Positions 1 through 8,345 of a DNA stretch of 64,000 bases are shown here, in pieces (the stretch's first letter is position 1; every line of letters starts with the position of its first letter). A program made the position numbers and the translations under genes. A model generated the notes under the pieces. The model saw only the letters and a list, made by a program, of their open reading frames with translations. It searched no databases and was not told the origin of the DNA. The DNA is from Arthrobacter stackebrandtii (GTDB lineage Bacteria > Actinomycetota > Actinomycetes > Actinomycetales > Micrococcaceae), in assembly GCF_017876675.1 (NCBI RefSeq), contig NZ_JAGIOI010000001.1:3038001-3102000 (forward strand), given 5' to 3'.

Positions 1-729
1 TCGGGCGAGCGCTACGACTACGAGCCCGCCGGCCGCGGCTCCTACCCGCAGGAAGAGGACTGGGACACCCGCGCCTACCTGCGCCACCTGCCCACCGTCT
101 TCGAGGCGGTCCGCAACGAGTTTGGCCCGGAAATCCCGCTGCTGCACGACGGCCACCACCGCATGACCCCCATGCAGGCCGCCAAGCTGGGCAAGTCCCT
201 GGAACCGTATGACCTGTACTGGCTTGAAGACTGCACCCCGGCCGAAAACCAGGAGGGCCTGCGCCTGGTCCGCCAGCACACCACCACACCGCTGGCCATC
301 GGCGAGGTCTTCAACACGGTCTTCGACTTCCAGACGCTCATCAAGGAACAGCTGATCGACTATGTCCGTGCCGCCTCCACACACTTCGGCGGCATCTCGC
401 CGCTGAAGAAGGTTATGGACTACGCCGCCCAGTACCAGATCAAGTCCGGCTTCCACGGGCCCACCGACATTTCCCCCATCGGTTTCGCCGCCCAGCTGCA
501 CGTCGGCCTGGCCATCCACAACTACGGCATCCAGGAGTACATGCAGCACTCGGACGCCACCAACCAGGTCTTCGAGCAGTCGATGACGTTCAAGGACGGC
601 TACCTGCACCCCGGCGACGCCCCGGGCATCGGCGTGGAATTCAACGAGGAGGCCGCCGCGGCCTACCCGTACCAGCAGGCCTACCTGCCGTACAACCGCC
701 TGGTTGACGGAACGGTCCACGACTGGTGA
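1..729 (+). CDS. manD: Mannonate dehydratase (ManD/RspA family), 3' part only
   Basis: Enolase-superfamily enzyme that dehydrates D-mannonate (some members D-gluconate) to 2-keto-3-deoxy-D-gluconate in the cytoplasm. The reading frame is open from base 1, so the N-terminal half lies outside the window. The visible part carries the metal and catalytic motifs HDGHH, WLEDC and AIGEV and the later SGFHGP histidine. These match the second, complete copy at 1324-2550 almost residue for residue, and both proteins end in DGTVHDW. The stop overlaps the GTG start of the following gluconokinase by 4 bp (GTGA), indicating translational coupling. Family assignment is firm. Whether the substrate is mannonate or another acid sugar cannot be told from sequence. 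Confidence 0.9.
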   Translation, partial: SGERYDYEPAGRGSYPQEEDWDTRAYLRHLPTVFEAVRNEFGPEIPLLHDGHHRMTPMQAAKLGKSLEPYDLYWLEDCTPAENQEGLRLVRQHTTTPLAIGEVFNTVFDFQTLIKEQLIDYVRAASTHFGGISPLKKVMDYAAQYQIKSGFHGPTDISPIGFAAQLHVGLAIHNYGIQEYMQHSDATNQVFEQSMTFKDGYLHPGDAPGIGVEFNEEAAAAYPYQQAYLPYNRLVDGTVHDW

Positions 730-1247
730 CTGACGCAACAACTGCTGCACCCGTGCAGCACATTGTGGTGATGGGAGTCTCCGGCTGCGGCAAGAGCACA
801 ATCGGCGCCCTCGTGGCGCACGAACTTGGCCTGCCGTTCACGGACGGAGACTCCCTCCACCCAATGGCGAACATTGCCAAGATGGCCGCCGGAACGCCCT
901 TGAACGACGACGACCGGGAGCCTTGGCTGGAGATCGTTGGCAAGGAATTGGCTGGCTCCGCCAACGGATTGGTGGTGGCCTGCTCAGCATTGAAGCGCAG
1001 CTACCGGGACATGATCAGGGTGCAGGCACCGGACGTAGTGTTCTTGCACCTTGCCGGGACCCGCGAAGTCCTGGGGTCCCGGCTCGAGGGACGTTCGGGC
1101 CATTTCATGCCAACGGCGCTGCTCGATTCGCAGCTTGCCACGCTGGAAGCCCTCGACGCGGACGAGCGTTGCGTGGTGATTGACATTTCGGCGCCGGTCC
1201 CCGCACTAGTGAGTGACGCCGTCGTGCGCCTGAAGCACCGCGCCTGA
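726..1247 (+). CDS. gntK: Gluconokinase
   Basis: Small cytoplasmic P-loop kinase (173 aa, usual length) that phosphorylates D-gluconate to 6-phosphogluconate for the Entner-Doudoroff or pentose phosphate route. The Walker A motif GVSGCGKST is at residues 17-25. The family hallmarks DGDSLHP, CSALKRSYRD and LEGRSGHFMP follow in the normal order. The GTG start overlaps the stop of the upstream mannonate dehydratase by 4 bp, so the two are made from one message. A second gluconokinase at 7805-8341 is homologous along its full length, so the locus carries two isozymes. Confidence 0.93.
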   Translation: MTDATTAAPVQHIVVMGVSGCGKSTIGALVAHELGLPFTDGDSLHPMANIAKMAAGTPLNDDDREPWLEIVGKELAGSANGLVVACSALKRSYRDMIRVQAPDVVFLHLAGTREVLGSRLEGRSGHFMPTALLDSQLATLEALDADERCVVIDISAPVPALVSDAVVRLKHRA

Positions 1248-1266
1248 CCGGCGCACCGGGTACACA

Positions 1267-1309
1267 AAAGGCCGCCGGCGGCCCCTGGCAGGGACGGCCG
1301 GCGGCCTTT
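1267..1309. terminator. Bidirectional intrinsic terminator
   Basis: A perfect 13-bp stem (AAAGGCCGCCGGC paired with GCCGGCGGCCTTT) with a 17-nt loop lies between the convergent genes gntK (+) and manD (-). The arms begin with A's and end with T's, so the hairpin has a short U-tract in either direction. Identified by eye; no folding energy was computed. Confidence 0.8.
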
Positions 1310-1323
1310 GCGGCGCGGGGAGC

Positions 1324-2550
1324 TTACCAGTCGTGGACGGTGCCGTCGAGCAGTCGGTTCACGGGCAGGTATGCGGTGGTGTACCCGTAGCTGGCGGCCA
1401 GCTCTTCGTTGTAGTCGACGCCCAGGCCCGGGTTGTTGCCGGGGTGGAGCAGGCCGTTCTCAAAGGTGTAGCTGGTCTGGAAGACCTCCAGGGTTTCGGG
1501 GGAGTGTTTCATGTACTCTTGGATGCCGAAGTTGTGGATCGCCATGCCGAGGTGCAGTTGCGCCGCCTGGCCCACGGGGGAGATGTCGGTGGGGCCGTGG
1601 AAGCCGGACTTGATCTGGTAGATCGCAGCGAAGTCCATGAGTTTCTTCAGCGCCGTGACGCCGCCGGTGTGCGTGACCGCGCTGCGCACATAGTCAATGA
1701 GCTGTTCAGTGATGAGCGTCTGGTAGTCGAAGACCGAGTTGAATACCTCGCCAATGGCCAGAGGCGTGGTGGTCTGGGACCGGACCCGGCGCAGTCCCTC
1801 CTGGTTCTCGCCGGGCGTGCAGTCCTCGAGCCAGAACAGGTCGTACGGTTCCAGCGACTTGCCAAGGGACGCCGCCTGGTTGGGCGTCATGCGGTGGTGG
1901 CCGTCGTGCAGCAGGATCAGTTCCGGACCGAATTCCTCGCGCACCGCGGCGAACACCGAGGGGATGTGGCGCAGATAGGCGCGGGTGTCCCACGTTTCTT
2001 CCGCGGGCAGCGGCAACCGCTTGGCGGGCTCGTAGTCGTAGCGCTCGCCGGGGCGCTGGTCGGTGGCCACGCCGTAGATCTGGCCCAGGCCGGGAACGCC
2101 GGTCTGGATGCGGATGGCCTTGAAACCCTGGTCCAGGTGGTTGCGGATGGAGCTGAACAAGGCGTCATTGTCGGATCCTGAGGCGTGCCCGTACGCGAGC
2201 GCGCCAACACGCGAGGCGCCGCCGAGCAGCTGGTATAGCGGCAGGCCGGCGATCTTGGCCTTGATGTCCCACAGGGCCACGTCGACGGCGGCGATGGCGG
2301 CCATGGTAATGGGACCGCGGCGCCAGTAGGCCCCGCGGTAGAGGAACTGCCACATGTCCTCGATGTTGTGCTCGTCCTTGCCGATCAGCAGCGGCACCAC
2401 GTGCTCGCTCAGGTAGGCCGCGGTGGCAAGTTCGCGCCCGTTGACGGTGGCATCACCCAGGCCGACCACACCGTCGTCGGTGGTGATGCGCAGGGTGACA
2501 AAGTTGCGCCCGGGGCTGGTGACCAGCACCTCGGCATTGCGAATGGTCAA
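1324..2550 (-). CDS. manD: Mannonate dehydratase (ManD/RspA family), complete
   Basis: Full-length (408 aa) enolase-superfamily acid-sugar dehydratase. Visible residues fit the ManD pattern: R147 and Y159 as the base pair, D216, E242 and E268 as Mg ligands (motifs HDGHH, WLEDC, AIGEV), plus H218 and H318. It is the last gene of a minus-strand operon after a sugar ABC transporter and a zinc dehydrogenase. That resembles the RspA/RspB pairing described for acid-sugar (L-gulonate or D-mannonate) use in other bacteria. It is a close paralogue of the gene at 1-729, in opposite orientation. A hairpin at 2613-2643 separates it from the permease gene, which could set its level apart from the transporter. 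Confidence 0.92.
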   Translation of the reverse strand: MTIRNAEVLVTSPGRNFVTLRITTDDGVVGLGDATVNGRELATAAYLSEHVVPLLIGKDEHNIEDMWQFLYRGAYWRRGPITMAAIAAVDVALWDIKAKIAGLPLYQLLGGASRVGALAYGHASGSDNDALFSSIRNHLDQGFKAIRIQTGVPGLGQIYGVATDQRPGERYDYEPAKRLPLPAEETWDTRAYLRHIPSVFAAVREEFGPELILLHDGHHRMTPNQAASLGKSLEPYDLFWLEDCTPGENQEGLRRVRSQTTTPLAIGEVFNSVFDYQTLITEQLIDYVRSAVTHTGGVTALKKLMDFAAIYQIKSGFHGPTDISPVGQAAQLHLGMAIHNFGIQEYMKHSPETLEVFQTSYTFENGLLHPGNNPGLGVDYNEELAASYGYTTAYLPVNRLLDGTVHDW

Positions 2551-2612
2551 GGCAAACTCCTATGGGTTGATTGCAGTACCGGGGTTGATGCCGGTCGTTG
2601 GGTGGATGCAGG

Positions 2613-2643
2613 GGAGGGGCCGGCTGTTGCGGCCAGCCCCTCC
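2613..2643 (-). other. Intercistronic hairpin between permease and manD
   Basis: GGAGGGGC pairs with GCCCCTCC, extended inward by three pairs after one mismatch. It lies in the 109-bp gap between the last transporter gene and manD. There is no T-run on either side, so it is more likely a 3'-end stabiliser or weak attenuator than a full terminator. Confidence 0.45.
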
Positions 2644-2659
2644 GGGAGAAAACGCGGGC

Positions 2660-3481
2660 TCAGCCCTTGAAAGCACCTTCCGCAGCGCCCTGGACAACCC
2701 AGCGCTGGGAGATGTAGTAGACAACCAGCACGGGGATGGCTGAGAGGACGGCGCCCGCCATGATGGGCCCGTACTGCTGCACGTCGCCGGTGCTCATGTG
2801 CTGCAGCGCAACGGGCGCAGTCATGACACCCTGCCCCTTGACGAACGTCAGGGCAAGGAACAGCTCGCCCCACGCCATCATGAAGGCGAGGGAGGCTGCC
2901 GTCGCCAACGCCGGGGCGGAGACCGGCAACAGGATGCTGAAAAGAGTCCGCATCTTGGTCGCCCCGTCAATCGAGGCAGCCTCCTCCAAATCCACGGGGA
3001 AGTCCCGGAAGTGGCCCAGGATCAGCCACGTGCACAGGGGCACGGCGAACGTCAGGTACACCAGGATCAGGCCGGGCAGGGTGTCGGCCAGTCCCAGGTT
3101 TCCCACCACAACGCTCAACGGGATGAAGAGCAGCACCATTGGAGTCAGGTAGCTCATGAGGATGAGCTGGCTGGCCACGTTGCGGCCCGGGAACTTGAAC
3201 CGGGCAATGGCGTAGGCCGCCAGAACGCCCAGGATCATGGCAAGCAGCGTGGTCATGAGAGCAACGATGAGGCTGTTGCCGATGTTGACCAGGAAATGGT
3301 CGTTGAACAGGACCTTGATGTAGTTGTCCAGGCTGGAGCGTTCCGGCAGCCAGGACGGGGTCCGATAGATGGCTGACCGGGGCTTCAGCGAGGCGATGAT
3401 CATGTAATACACGGGCGGCACCACAAGGATGGCAAGGAATGCCATGCCCAGGATGGTGGCCAGGCGTCCACTCTTCTGCAT
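2660..3481 (-). CDS. Carbohydrate ABC transporter permease (MalG type)
   Basis: Inner-membrane permease (273 aa) with six predicted hydrophobic segments. The cytoplasmic EAA loop has the sequence EEAASIDGATKMRTLF and would contact the ATPase. Length and order are normal for the MalG/UgpE half of a CUT1 sugar importer. Its start overlaps the stop of the MalF-type permease by 1 nt (TGATG). No ATPase gene is nearby; CUT1 systems of actinobacteria commonly share one MsiK/UgpC-type ATPase encoded elsewhere. Given the enzymes around it, the cargo is probably a sugar acid or an oligosaccharide containing one. Confidence 0.92.
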   Translation of the reverse strand: MQKSGRLATILGMAFLAILVVPPVYYMIIASLKPRSAIYRTPSWLPERSSLDNYIKVLFNDHFLVNIGNSLIVALMTTLLAMILGVLAAYAIARFKFPGRNVASQLILMSYLTPMVLLFIPLSVVVGNLGLADTLPGLILVYLTFAVPLCTWLILGHFRDFPVDLEEAASIDGATKMRTLFSILLPVSAPALATAASLAFMMAWGELFLALTFVKGQGVMTAPVALQHMSTGDVQQYGPIMAGAVLSAIPVLVVYYISQRWVVQGAAEGAFKG

Positions 3482-4437
3482 CAGATTTCCTTCTTTCGCC
3501 GGCTGAGCAGCATGATGAACAGGGCCATGACGGGCAGGATGACCACGGCGTAGGCGGCGGCCTGGCCCAGTTGGCGGCTTTGCAGGCTCAGGAAGGACAG
3601 GACGGGGAATGTCATGGTGGTTGTTGACGGGCCGCCCTGGGTCATGAGCCAGATATTCTCAAAGCCGTTCGCGGTCCAGATGGCCGAGATGACGGCAATC
3701 ACGGCCACTGTGGCGCGGATCTGCGGAATGGTGATGTTCACGAACTGCTGCCAGGCGGAGGCTCCGTCCATGCGGGCTGCCTCGTAGAGTTCCTTGGGGA
3801 TGGTCTGCAAGGCGGCCAGGATGGAGATGGCCCAGAATGGGAAACCTCGCCAAACGGTGGCCAGGACCACCGAGATGCGGGCCCATGTGGGGTCGCTGAG
3901 GAACGGAACCGGGCTGGTGAACGTTTCCAGCGCCACGTTGATGGCGCCGTACGGTGATTCAAACATGAGCCGCAGGCCCATGAAGGCAACAAAACCGGGC
4001 ATGGCCCACGGCAGCATGACCAGCAGCCGCCACAGGTTGCGGCCGGGCAGGGGCCGGTTGAGGATAACGGCAACCAGCGTGCCCAGGACCAGCTTTAGCA
4101 GGAGTGAGATGCCGACGATCAAGACCAGGTTTGCCGCCGCGGACAGGAATCCGGAGTCGGTGGCGAGCCGGGCGTAGTTGGCAAGACCGATGAACCGGCC
4201 GGGGGAGCCGACCATCCTGTCCGTAAAGCTGTACCAAATGGAGGAGATGGTGGGGTATCCAATAAGGATGACGATGACGGCCACTGCCGGAAGGACCAGC
4301 AGAAGGCCTAGCCGCGCTTCCCTGCTGGACGCAACAGGCTTCCTGGCGGAGCCGGAGCCGCGTGGTGAGATGCCCGCGGGCCCTGCCGGGGCGGGTGCCC
4401 CGGCAGGGGCCGCTGCCTTGCTGGTATTAGCCTGCAT
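3481..4437 (-). CDS. Carbohydrate ABC transporter permease (MalF type)
   Basis: Partner permease (318 aa) of the sugar importer, with an N-terminal Pro/Ala-rich cytoplasmic tail, six membrane segments and the EAA loop YEAARMDGASAWQQF. The reading frame stays open to 4629, but those 64 extra residues are Arg/Pro/Thr-rich and lie over the C-terminus of the binding-protein gene. The ATG at 4437, starting MQANTSK, is therefore preferred; it overlaps the upstream stop by 11 nt. No strong Shine-Dalgarno is visible at this ATG, consistent with coupling to the upstream gene. Confidence 0.9.
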   Translation of the reverse strand: MQANTSKAAAPAGAPAPAGPAGISPRGSGSARKPVASSREARLGLLLVLPAVAVIVILIGYPTISSIWYSFTDRMVGSPGRFIGLANYARLATDSGFLSAAANLVLIVGISLLLKLVLGTLVAVILNRPLPGRNLWRLLVMLPWAMPGFVAFMGLRLMFESPYGAINVALETFTSPVPFLSDPTWARISVVLATVWRGFPFWAISILAALQTIPKELYEAARMDGASAWQQFVNITIPQIRATVAVIAVISAIWTANGFENIWLMTQGGPSTTTMTFPVLSFLSLQSRQLGQAAAYAVVILPVMALFIMLLSRRKKEI

Positions 4438-5800
4438 GCTGGTCGTAAATCGTCTGGCATGAGGCCTGGGCTTCAGCCATGGCCTTGTCGATTGAGATAT
4501 TGTCCACCACCACGCGCTGGACCATCCGCGGCGTCGAGAACGCGTTCTGGTAGTCCGAGTAGGCGGCGTTGGCCGTGTCGGGGAAGGCCGGGGCCGTGCC
4601 CTTCTCCGCCTGCTCCAGCAGGCCGGCATGGACCGGGCTGTCGGTGAAGACGGGGTACTCCAGCTGTGACTTCAGGACGGGGCCGTACGTTGCGTTCTCC
4701 ATGAAGCTGGCCATGTACGTGTCATCGGCGAGGGATTCGAAGAGGTCCTGGGCAAGAATCTTTCCGGCATCGGAGGTGCTCGTGGGCACAACGCGGTAGC
4801 GCGGGTCTACGGGGGCGACCTGCGCGGCCGGGCCTGCGGGCAGGGCGGAGTAGGCGCTGGCAGCTGCCAGGTCCGGGTCATCCGTCTTCATGGACTGGTA
4901 CACGCTGCCGGTGTTGACGATGAAGATCGACTGGCCTGAGGTGTAGGAGTTGTTGTCACCGGCGCCGTCCCAGGTGACGGCGGAAGGCGGGAATTGTCCG
5001 TCGTCGAATGCACCCTTGATCCAGTTCAGGAAGGTGGCGGTCCCGGGGCTGTCGATGGTGCACTTCTTGCCGGCATCGTCGGCCACACGGCCGCCGAAGG
5101 ACTGCATCATGGAGGTGGTCAGGTTGCCGTCCAGGACGTTGGAGAGGGCGAAGCCCATGCCATATGTTGTGGGCGGATCCTGGGTGGCTTTGGACTGGTC
5201 CAGCAGTTCGTCCCAGGTTTTGGGCGGGGAATCGAAGCCCTTTTCCTTCAACAGGTCTGCCCTGCTGAACAACACGTTGCCAAAGAAACCAAAGGGGACG
5301 CCATAGATCTCGTCACCAAAGCTCTTGGCCTTCGTGGCGGTGTCAATGGAATCAAGCCAGCCGCCGTGGGACTCGCCCACGGCCGTGTAGGCATCTGGAA
5401 CAGGCGAGAGCTGGCCGCCGGTGGCCATGGTGGACATCAGGTCATAGGGCACCGTCATGGCGGTGGGAAGCGACTTCGCTTCAATGGCGCCGGAGGCCTG
5501 CTGGACCACCTCGTTCTGGTTGACCTTGATGACCTCTGTCTTGATGCCGAGGTTGTCGCCCCACGCCTTGATGCGGGCAGCTTCGAGGTCGTTGCTGGAT
5601 TCGGGAAAAGTCAGCCCGATCCAGTAGGTGAAGGTGCCCTGGAAATCCTTGGCGGCCTGGGCCACCGCGGTGGACGCGGTGCCAAGGCCCTCGCCTGCAA
5701 CTTCGTCGGTCTTGTCGAGGGTGCCGGTGCAGCCGGTGGCCAACAGCGCGACGGCCGCCAGGACGCCAAGTCCCTTGAATATCTTAGAGTGACGCATCAT
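4427..5800 (-). CDS. Sugar-binding lipoprotein of ABC transporter (SBP family 1)
   Basis: Extracellular solute-binding protein (457 aa) that would capture the sugar outside the membrane and deliver it to the two permeases. It has a lipoprotein signal with lipobox LATGC (Cys24), followed by a family-1 binding-protein fold of normal length. The ATG is preceded by an AAAGGAC ribosome-binding site. It lies 38 bp after the dehydrogenase gene and directly ahead of the permeases. As is usual, the binding protein is the first transporter gene in the operon. The ligand cannot be read from sequence; the neighbouring ManD and GntK suggest an acid sugar. Confidence 0.92.
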   Translation of the reverse strand: MMRHSKIFKGLGVLAAVALLATGCTGTLDKTDEVAGEGLGTASTAVAQAAKDFQGTFTYWIGLTFPESSNDLEAARIKAWGDNLGIKTEVIKVNQNEVVQQASGAIEAKSLPTAMTVPYDLMSTMATGGQLSPVPDAYTAVGESHGGWLDSIDTATKAKSFGDEIYGVPFGFFGNVLFSRADLLKEKGFDSPPKTWDELLDQSKATQDPPTTYGMGFALSNVLDGNLTTSMMQSFGGRVADDAGKKCTIDSPGTATFLNWIKGAFDDGQFPPSAVTWDGAGDNNSYTSGQSIFIVNTGSVYQSMKTDDPDLAAASAYSALPAGPAAQVAPVDPRYRVVPTSTSDAGKILAQDLFESLADDTYMASFMENATYGPVLKSQLEYPVFTDSPVHAGLLEQAEKGTAPAFPDTANAAYSDYQNAFSTPRMVQRVVVDNISIDKAMAEAQASCQTIYDQHAG

Positions 5801-5838
5801 TGTGTCCTTTTGTTGATTGTGTTCTAAAGATTGGTTGG

Positions 5839-6885
5839 CTAGGAAAGTTGGATGTGGACCTTCAGGGGTGAATCGCCCGCAACAGGTGTTTCAAACACCT
5901 CCACGACCTTGTTGAAGGGAATTGTCTGTTCCACCAGCCAGGAGATGTCCAGCCGGTGCTCGTGGAGGAAGTCAAGGGCCGGTGCCAGGCCGCCGGCGAA
6001 CCGCAGCGTGGACGTCACCCAAGACTCGGCTTGGGAAATGTATTTCACCGGCAGCCCCACACCCGCTGGAAGGTTGCCCACCAGGACCACGAGGCCGGTG
6101 CCGGGCCGGGCAGCCCGGAGCGCCGCCTCGACGCCTGCGGGGTGGCCGGAGGCGTCAAAGACAACATCGAAGCGCTCGCCCCGGGCCAGCAGGTCCTTGA
6201 GCTGGGCGGTTGTCAGGGCCGTGTCGGCACCATGCTCGACGGCGGTGCCGGCGCGGCGCCAGCTGACGTCGCTCACGGTGACGGAGGCCGCGCCCAGGGT
6301 CTTGGCGGCCAACGACGTGAGCTGGCCGATGGCACCCCCGCCGACCACCAGGACCGACTTGCCGGCAACGGAGGTCTTGCGGGCTGCATGCAGTGCAACG
6401 GCCATGGGTTCCAGCAGGGCGCCCTCGGTGAGGGAGAAACCCTCAGGCAGCGGCAGGACATGGGTGGCCGGGACGACAAGGTATTCCTGCAGGGCGCCGT
6501 CGCGGTGCGGAGTGACCGCGGCGGACCCGAGGTAGCGGGTGTGGGGGCAAAGGTTGTCGAAGCCGCTGCCGCACTGCTCGCACTCGCCGCAGGACAGGCT
6601 GGGAACCAGCGCAACCGCGGTTCCCGGCGCAAGCCCGGCGACGCCGTCGCCCGTTGCGGCAACGGTGCCGCTGGCCTCGTGGCCCATGACGAAAGGGGCG
6701 TTGACGGTGTAGGCGGCTGTGCCCTGGAAGTAAGCGGCATCTGATCCGCAGATGCCAACGGTGCTGATTTTGACCAGCACCTCGCCGGCTGCCGGCACGG
6801 GACGGCTGCGGCGGGTGAGCTGCAGGTTCCCGGGCCCGGTGAGCACCGCGGCTGTCTGGGTTTCGAATGGGGTGTTGAGTGGCAT
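5839..6885 (-). CDS. Zinc-dependent sugar/polyol dehydrogenase (MDR family, RspB/IdnD-like)
   Basis: Medium-chain zinc dehydrogenase (348 aa). Catalytic zinc ligands C46, H69 and E70 (GICGSD, GHE) and the four-cysteine structural zinc site C99/C102/C105/C113 are all present. A Rossmann motif VVGGGAIGQL binds NAD(P). It resembles sorbitol, L-idonate 5- and L-gulonate 5-dehydrogenases. With ManD in the same operon, oxidation of an aldonate such as L-gulonate or L-idonate toward fructuronate or 5-ketogluconate is plausible but not shown. It is first in the minus-strand operon and has no Shine-Dalgarno. A -10-like TATAAG lies about 10 nt upstream of the ATG, suggesting a leaderless message. Confidence 0.85.
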   Translation of the reverse strand: MPLNTPFETQTAAVLTGPGNLQLTRRSRPVPAAGEVLVKISTVGICGSDAAYFQGTAAYTVNAPFVMGHEASGTVAATGDGVAGLAPGTAVALVPSLSCGECEQCGSGFDNLCPHTRYLGSAAVTPHRDGALQEYLVVPATHVLPLPEGFSLTEGALLEPMAVALHAARKTSVAGKSVLVVGGGAIGQLTSLAAKTLGAASVTVSDVSWRRAGTAVEHGADTALTTAQLKDLLARGERFDVVFDASGHPAGVEAALRAARPGTGLVVLVGNLPAGVGLPVKYISQAESWVTSTLRFAGGLAPALDFLHEHRLDISWLVEQTIPFNKVVEVFETPVAGDSPLKVHIQLS

Positions 6886-6894
6886 GAGTCACAA

Positions 6895-6933
6895 CTTATA
6901 CGAGACCTATAAGCCTGTCAACCTATCTGACAG
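6895..6933. promoter_or_regulatory. Two tandem dyads overlapping the dehydrogenase promoter (candidate GntR operators)
   Basis: Dyad 1 is CTTATA-N7-TATAAG (6895-6913) and dyad 2 is CTGTCA-N7-TGACAG (6915-6933), with centres 20 bp apart. On the minus strand, TTGACA (6921-6916) and TATAAG (6900-6895) read as -35 and -10 boxes with a 15-bp spacer, so the dyads coincide with the promoter elements. The adjacent divergent GntR gene is the obvious candidate regulator. Confidence 0.55.
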
Positions 6934-7022
6934 CTTGAGTTTGTATGGCTATGATTGGCTAGTGAAAGTTGTTCCACATTCACCAGCGCCGCCGCCCTCG
7001 GGTGGATCCATAAGGGGGACGC

Positions 7023-7769
7023 GTGCAGACGCCATTGACTCGCACCAAGCTCAGCTTGCAAATTTTTGATGCCATGATGACCCACATCGTGGACAACGAC
7101 CTGCAGCCTGGCTGCCCGCTGCCGTCCACGGCCGCCCTGTGTGAGCAATTTGCCACGAGCAGGCCCGTGGTCCGTGAGGCCCTCAGTGCGCTGGAAGCTG
7201 TCGGCATCGTCGAAGTGCACAATGGCCGCAATGCGGTGGTGAAGGAGCTTGACGGACACTTGATCAAGCTGTTCCTCTCGCGGGTGCTGCACAACAACCA
7301 GCGTCCGCTTACCGACATGATGGACGTGCGCATTCCCCTTGAAATCCAGGCTGCGCGCCTGGCTGCCGAGCGTGCAGGCGGCGAAGACTTTCGAGTCCTG
7401 GACGACCTGATCGCCAAGATGGATGCCGCCTTGCCGGATACCGTGGGCTACCCGGTCCTGGACATTGCCTTCCACATGGCCATCGCCAGGGCCACCGGCA
7501 ACGGCGCACTCGAATGGTTTAGTGAAGCCCTTCGCATCGAGCTGACCACCGCCATGGTCGAGGTCCGGCGCTTCCGCGAAGTCAACGACCTTGTGGGAGA
7601 CGAGCAGCACCAGCATCGCCGGATCGTGGCCGCCATCCGCGCCGGCGACGCGGAAGCTGCTGAAACGGCAATGCGCGAGCACATGCAGACTTCGGCGCAG
7701 TACGTGCGGATGATCGAGGATTCCGCCGCCGGCGGGCCCGGTGAGGGGTCCACGCCCCGCACCCGGTAA
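7023..7769 (+). CDS. GntR-family transcriptional regulator (FadR/FCD subfamily)
   Basis: DNA-binding regulator of 248 aa. The N-terminal winged helix (about residues 10-75) contains the typical LPSTAALCEQFATSRPVVREAL helix-turn-helix (split here: LPSTAALCEQ, then FATSRPVVREAL). A C-terminal FCD ligand domain follows (about 85-235), including the metal/ligand histidines around FHMAIA and EHQ-type positions. The GTG start at 7023 is preceded by AAGGGGGA. It is divergent from the sugar-acid operon and 35 bp upstream of the second gluconokinase. It probably senses gluconate or a related acid and controls both directions; this is inference from position. Confidence 0.88.
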   Translation: MQTPLTRTKLSLQIFDAMMTHIVDNDLQPGCPLPSTAALCEQFATSRPVVREALSALEAVGIVEVHNGRNAVVKELDGHLIKLFLSRVLHNNQRPLTDMMDVRIPLEIQAARLAAERAGGEDFRVLDDLIAKMDAALPDTVGYPVLDIAFHMAIARATGNGALEWFSEALRIELTTAMVEVRRFREVNDLVGDEQHQHRRIVAAIRAGDAEAAETAMREHMQTSAQYVRMIEDSAAGGPGEGSTPRTR

Positions 7770-7785
7770 CGTGATCCGGGTCATC

Positions 7786-7801
7786 CTTTGGTATACAAGA
7801 G
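7786..7801. promoter_or_regulatory. GTATAC-centred imperfect palindrome upstream of gntK2
   Basis: An imperfect dyad (6 of 8 pairs) centred on GTATAC sits just before the ATG of the second gluconokinase and after the GntR gene. GTATAC-type centres are common in FadR-like GntR operators. It could allow separate control of gntK, but it is a single weak site. Confidence 0.3.
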
Positions 7802-7804
7802 AGT

Positions 7805-8341
7805 ATGGAACTGCCCTTGAACACCCTGCACAACACTCCCAAAACACGGGTGGTGGTCATGGGCGTCTCCGGCGCCGGCAAGAGCACCATCGGTGCGCTG
7901 GTGGCCGACGCCCTGAACTACCCGTTCCTCGACGCCGATTCGCTGCACCCGCTGGAAAACATCCGAAAGATGGCTGACGGCATCCCGCTCGACGACGAGG
8001 ACCGCTGGCCGTGGCTGGACCTGGTGGGCCACGAGCTGGCCACCACCCAGGCCGCCGGAATCGTCGTTGCCTGCTCCGCCCTCAAACGCCGCTACCGCGA
8101 CGCCATCCGGGCCAAGGCGCCGGAAACCATTTTTCTCCACCTCGACGGCACGCTAGAAGTGCTCAGCGCCCGTCTCGAGGGCCGGTCCGGGCACTTCATG
8201 CCGCCCAAGCTGCTCGCGTCCCAGCTGGAGGCGCTGGAGCCCATGGAAGGCGACGAAGCCGCCGTCGTGGTTGACATTGCCGGGACCATGAACGAAATCC
8301 TGGAGCAGGCCGTTGCCGGGATCCGCGGGCTGGGCCGGTAA
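7805..8341 (+). CDS. gntK: Gluconokinase, second copy
   Basis: Phosphorylates D-gluconate to 6-phosphogluconate. The 178-aa protein has Walker A GVSGAGKST at residues 20-28, then DADSLHP, CSALKRRYRD and LEGRSGHFMP in the family order. It is homologous end to end with the gluconokinase at 726-1247 but clearly diverged, so it is not a recent duplication. It probably shares a transcript with the GntR gene. An AAGAGAG stretch before the ATG is a weak ribosome-binding site. Its stop is 4 bp before the SoxR gene. Confidence 0.93.
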   Translation: MELPLNTLHNTPKTRVVVMGVSGAGKSTIGALVADALNYPFLDADSLHPLENIRKMADGIPLDDEDRWPWLDLVGHELATTQAAGIVVACSALKRRYRDAIRAKAPETIFLHLDGTLEVLSARLEGRSGHFMPPKLLASQLEALEPMEGDEAAVVVDIAGTMNEILEQAVAGIRGLGR

Positions 8342-8345
8342 ATCC

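Noticed and set aside
4438-4629. Extended N-terminus for the MalF-type permease
   Set aside because: Arg/Pro/Thr-rich residues in the shadow of the binding-protein gene; the ATG at 4437 is the sensible start.
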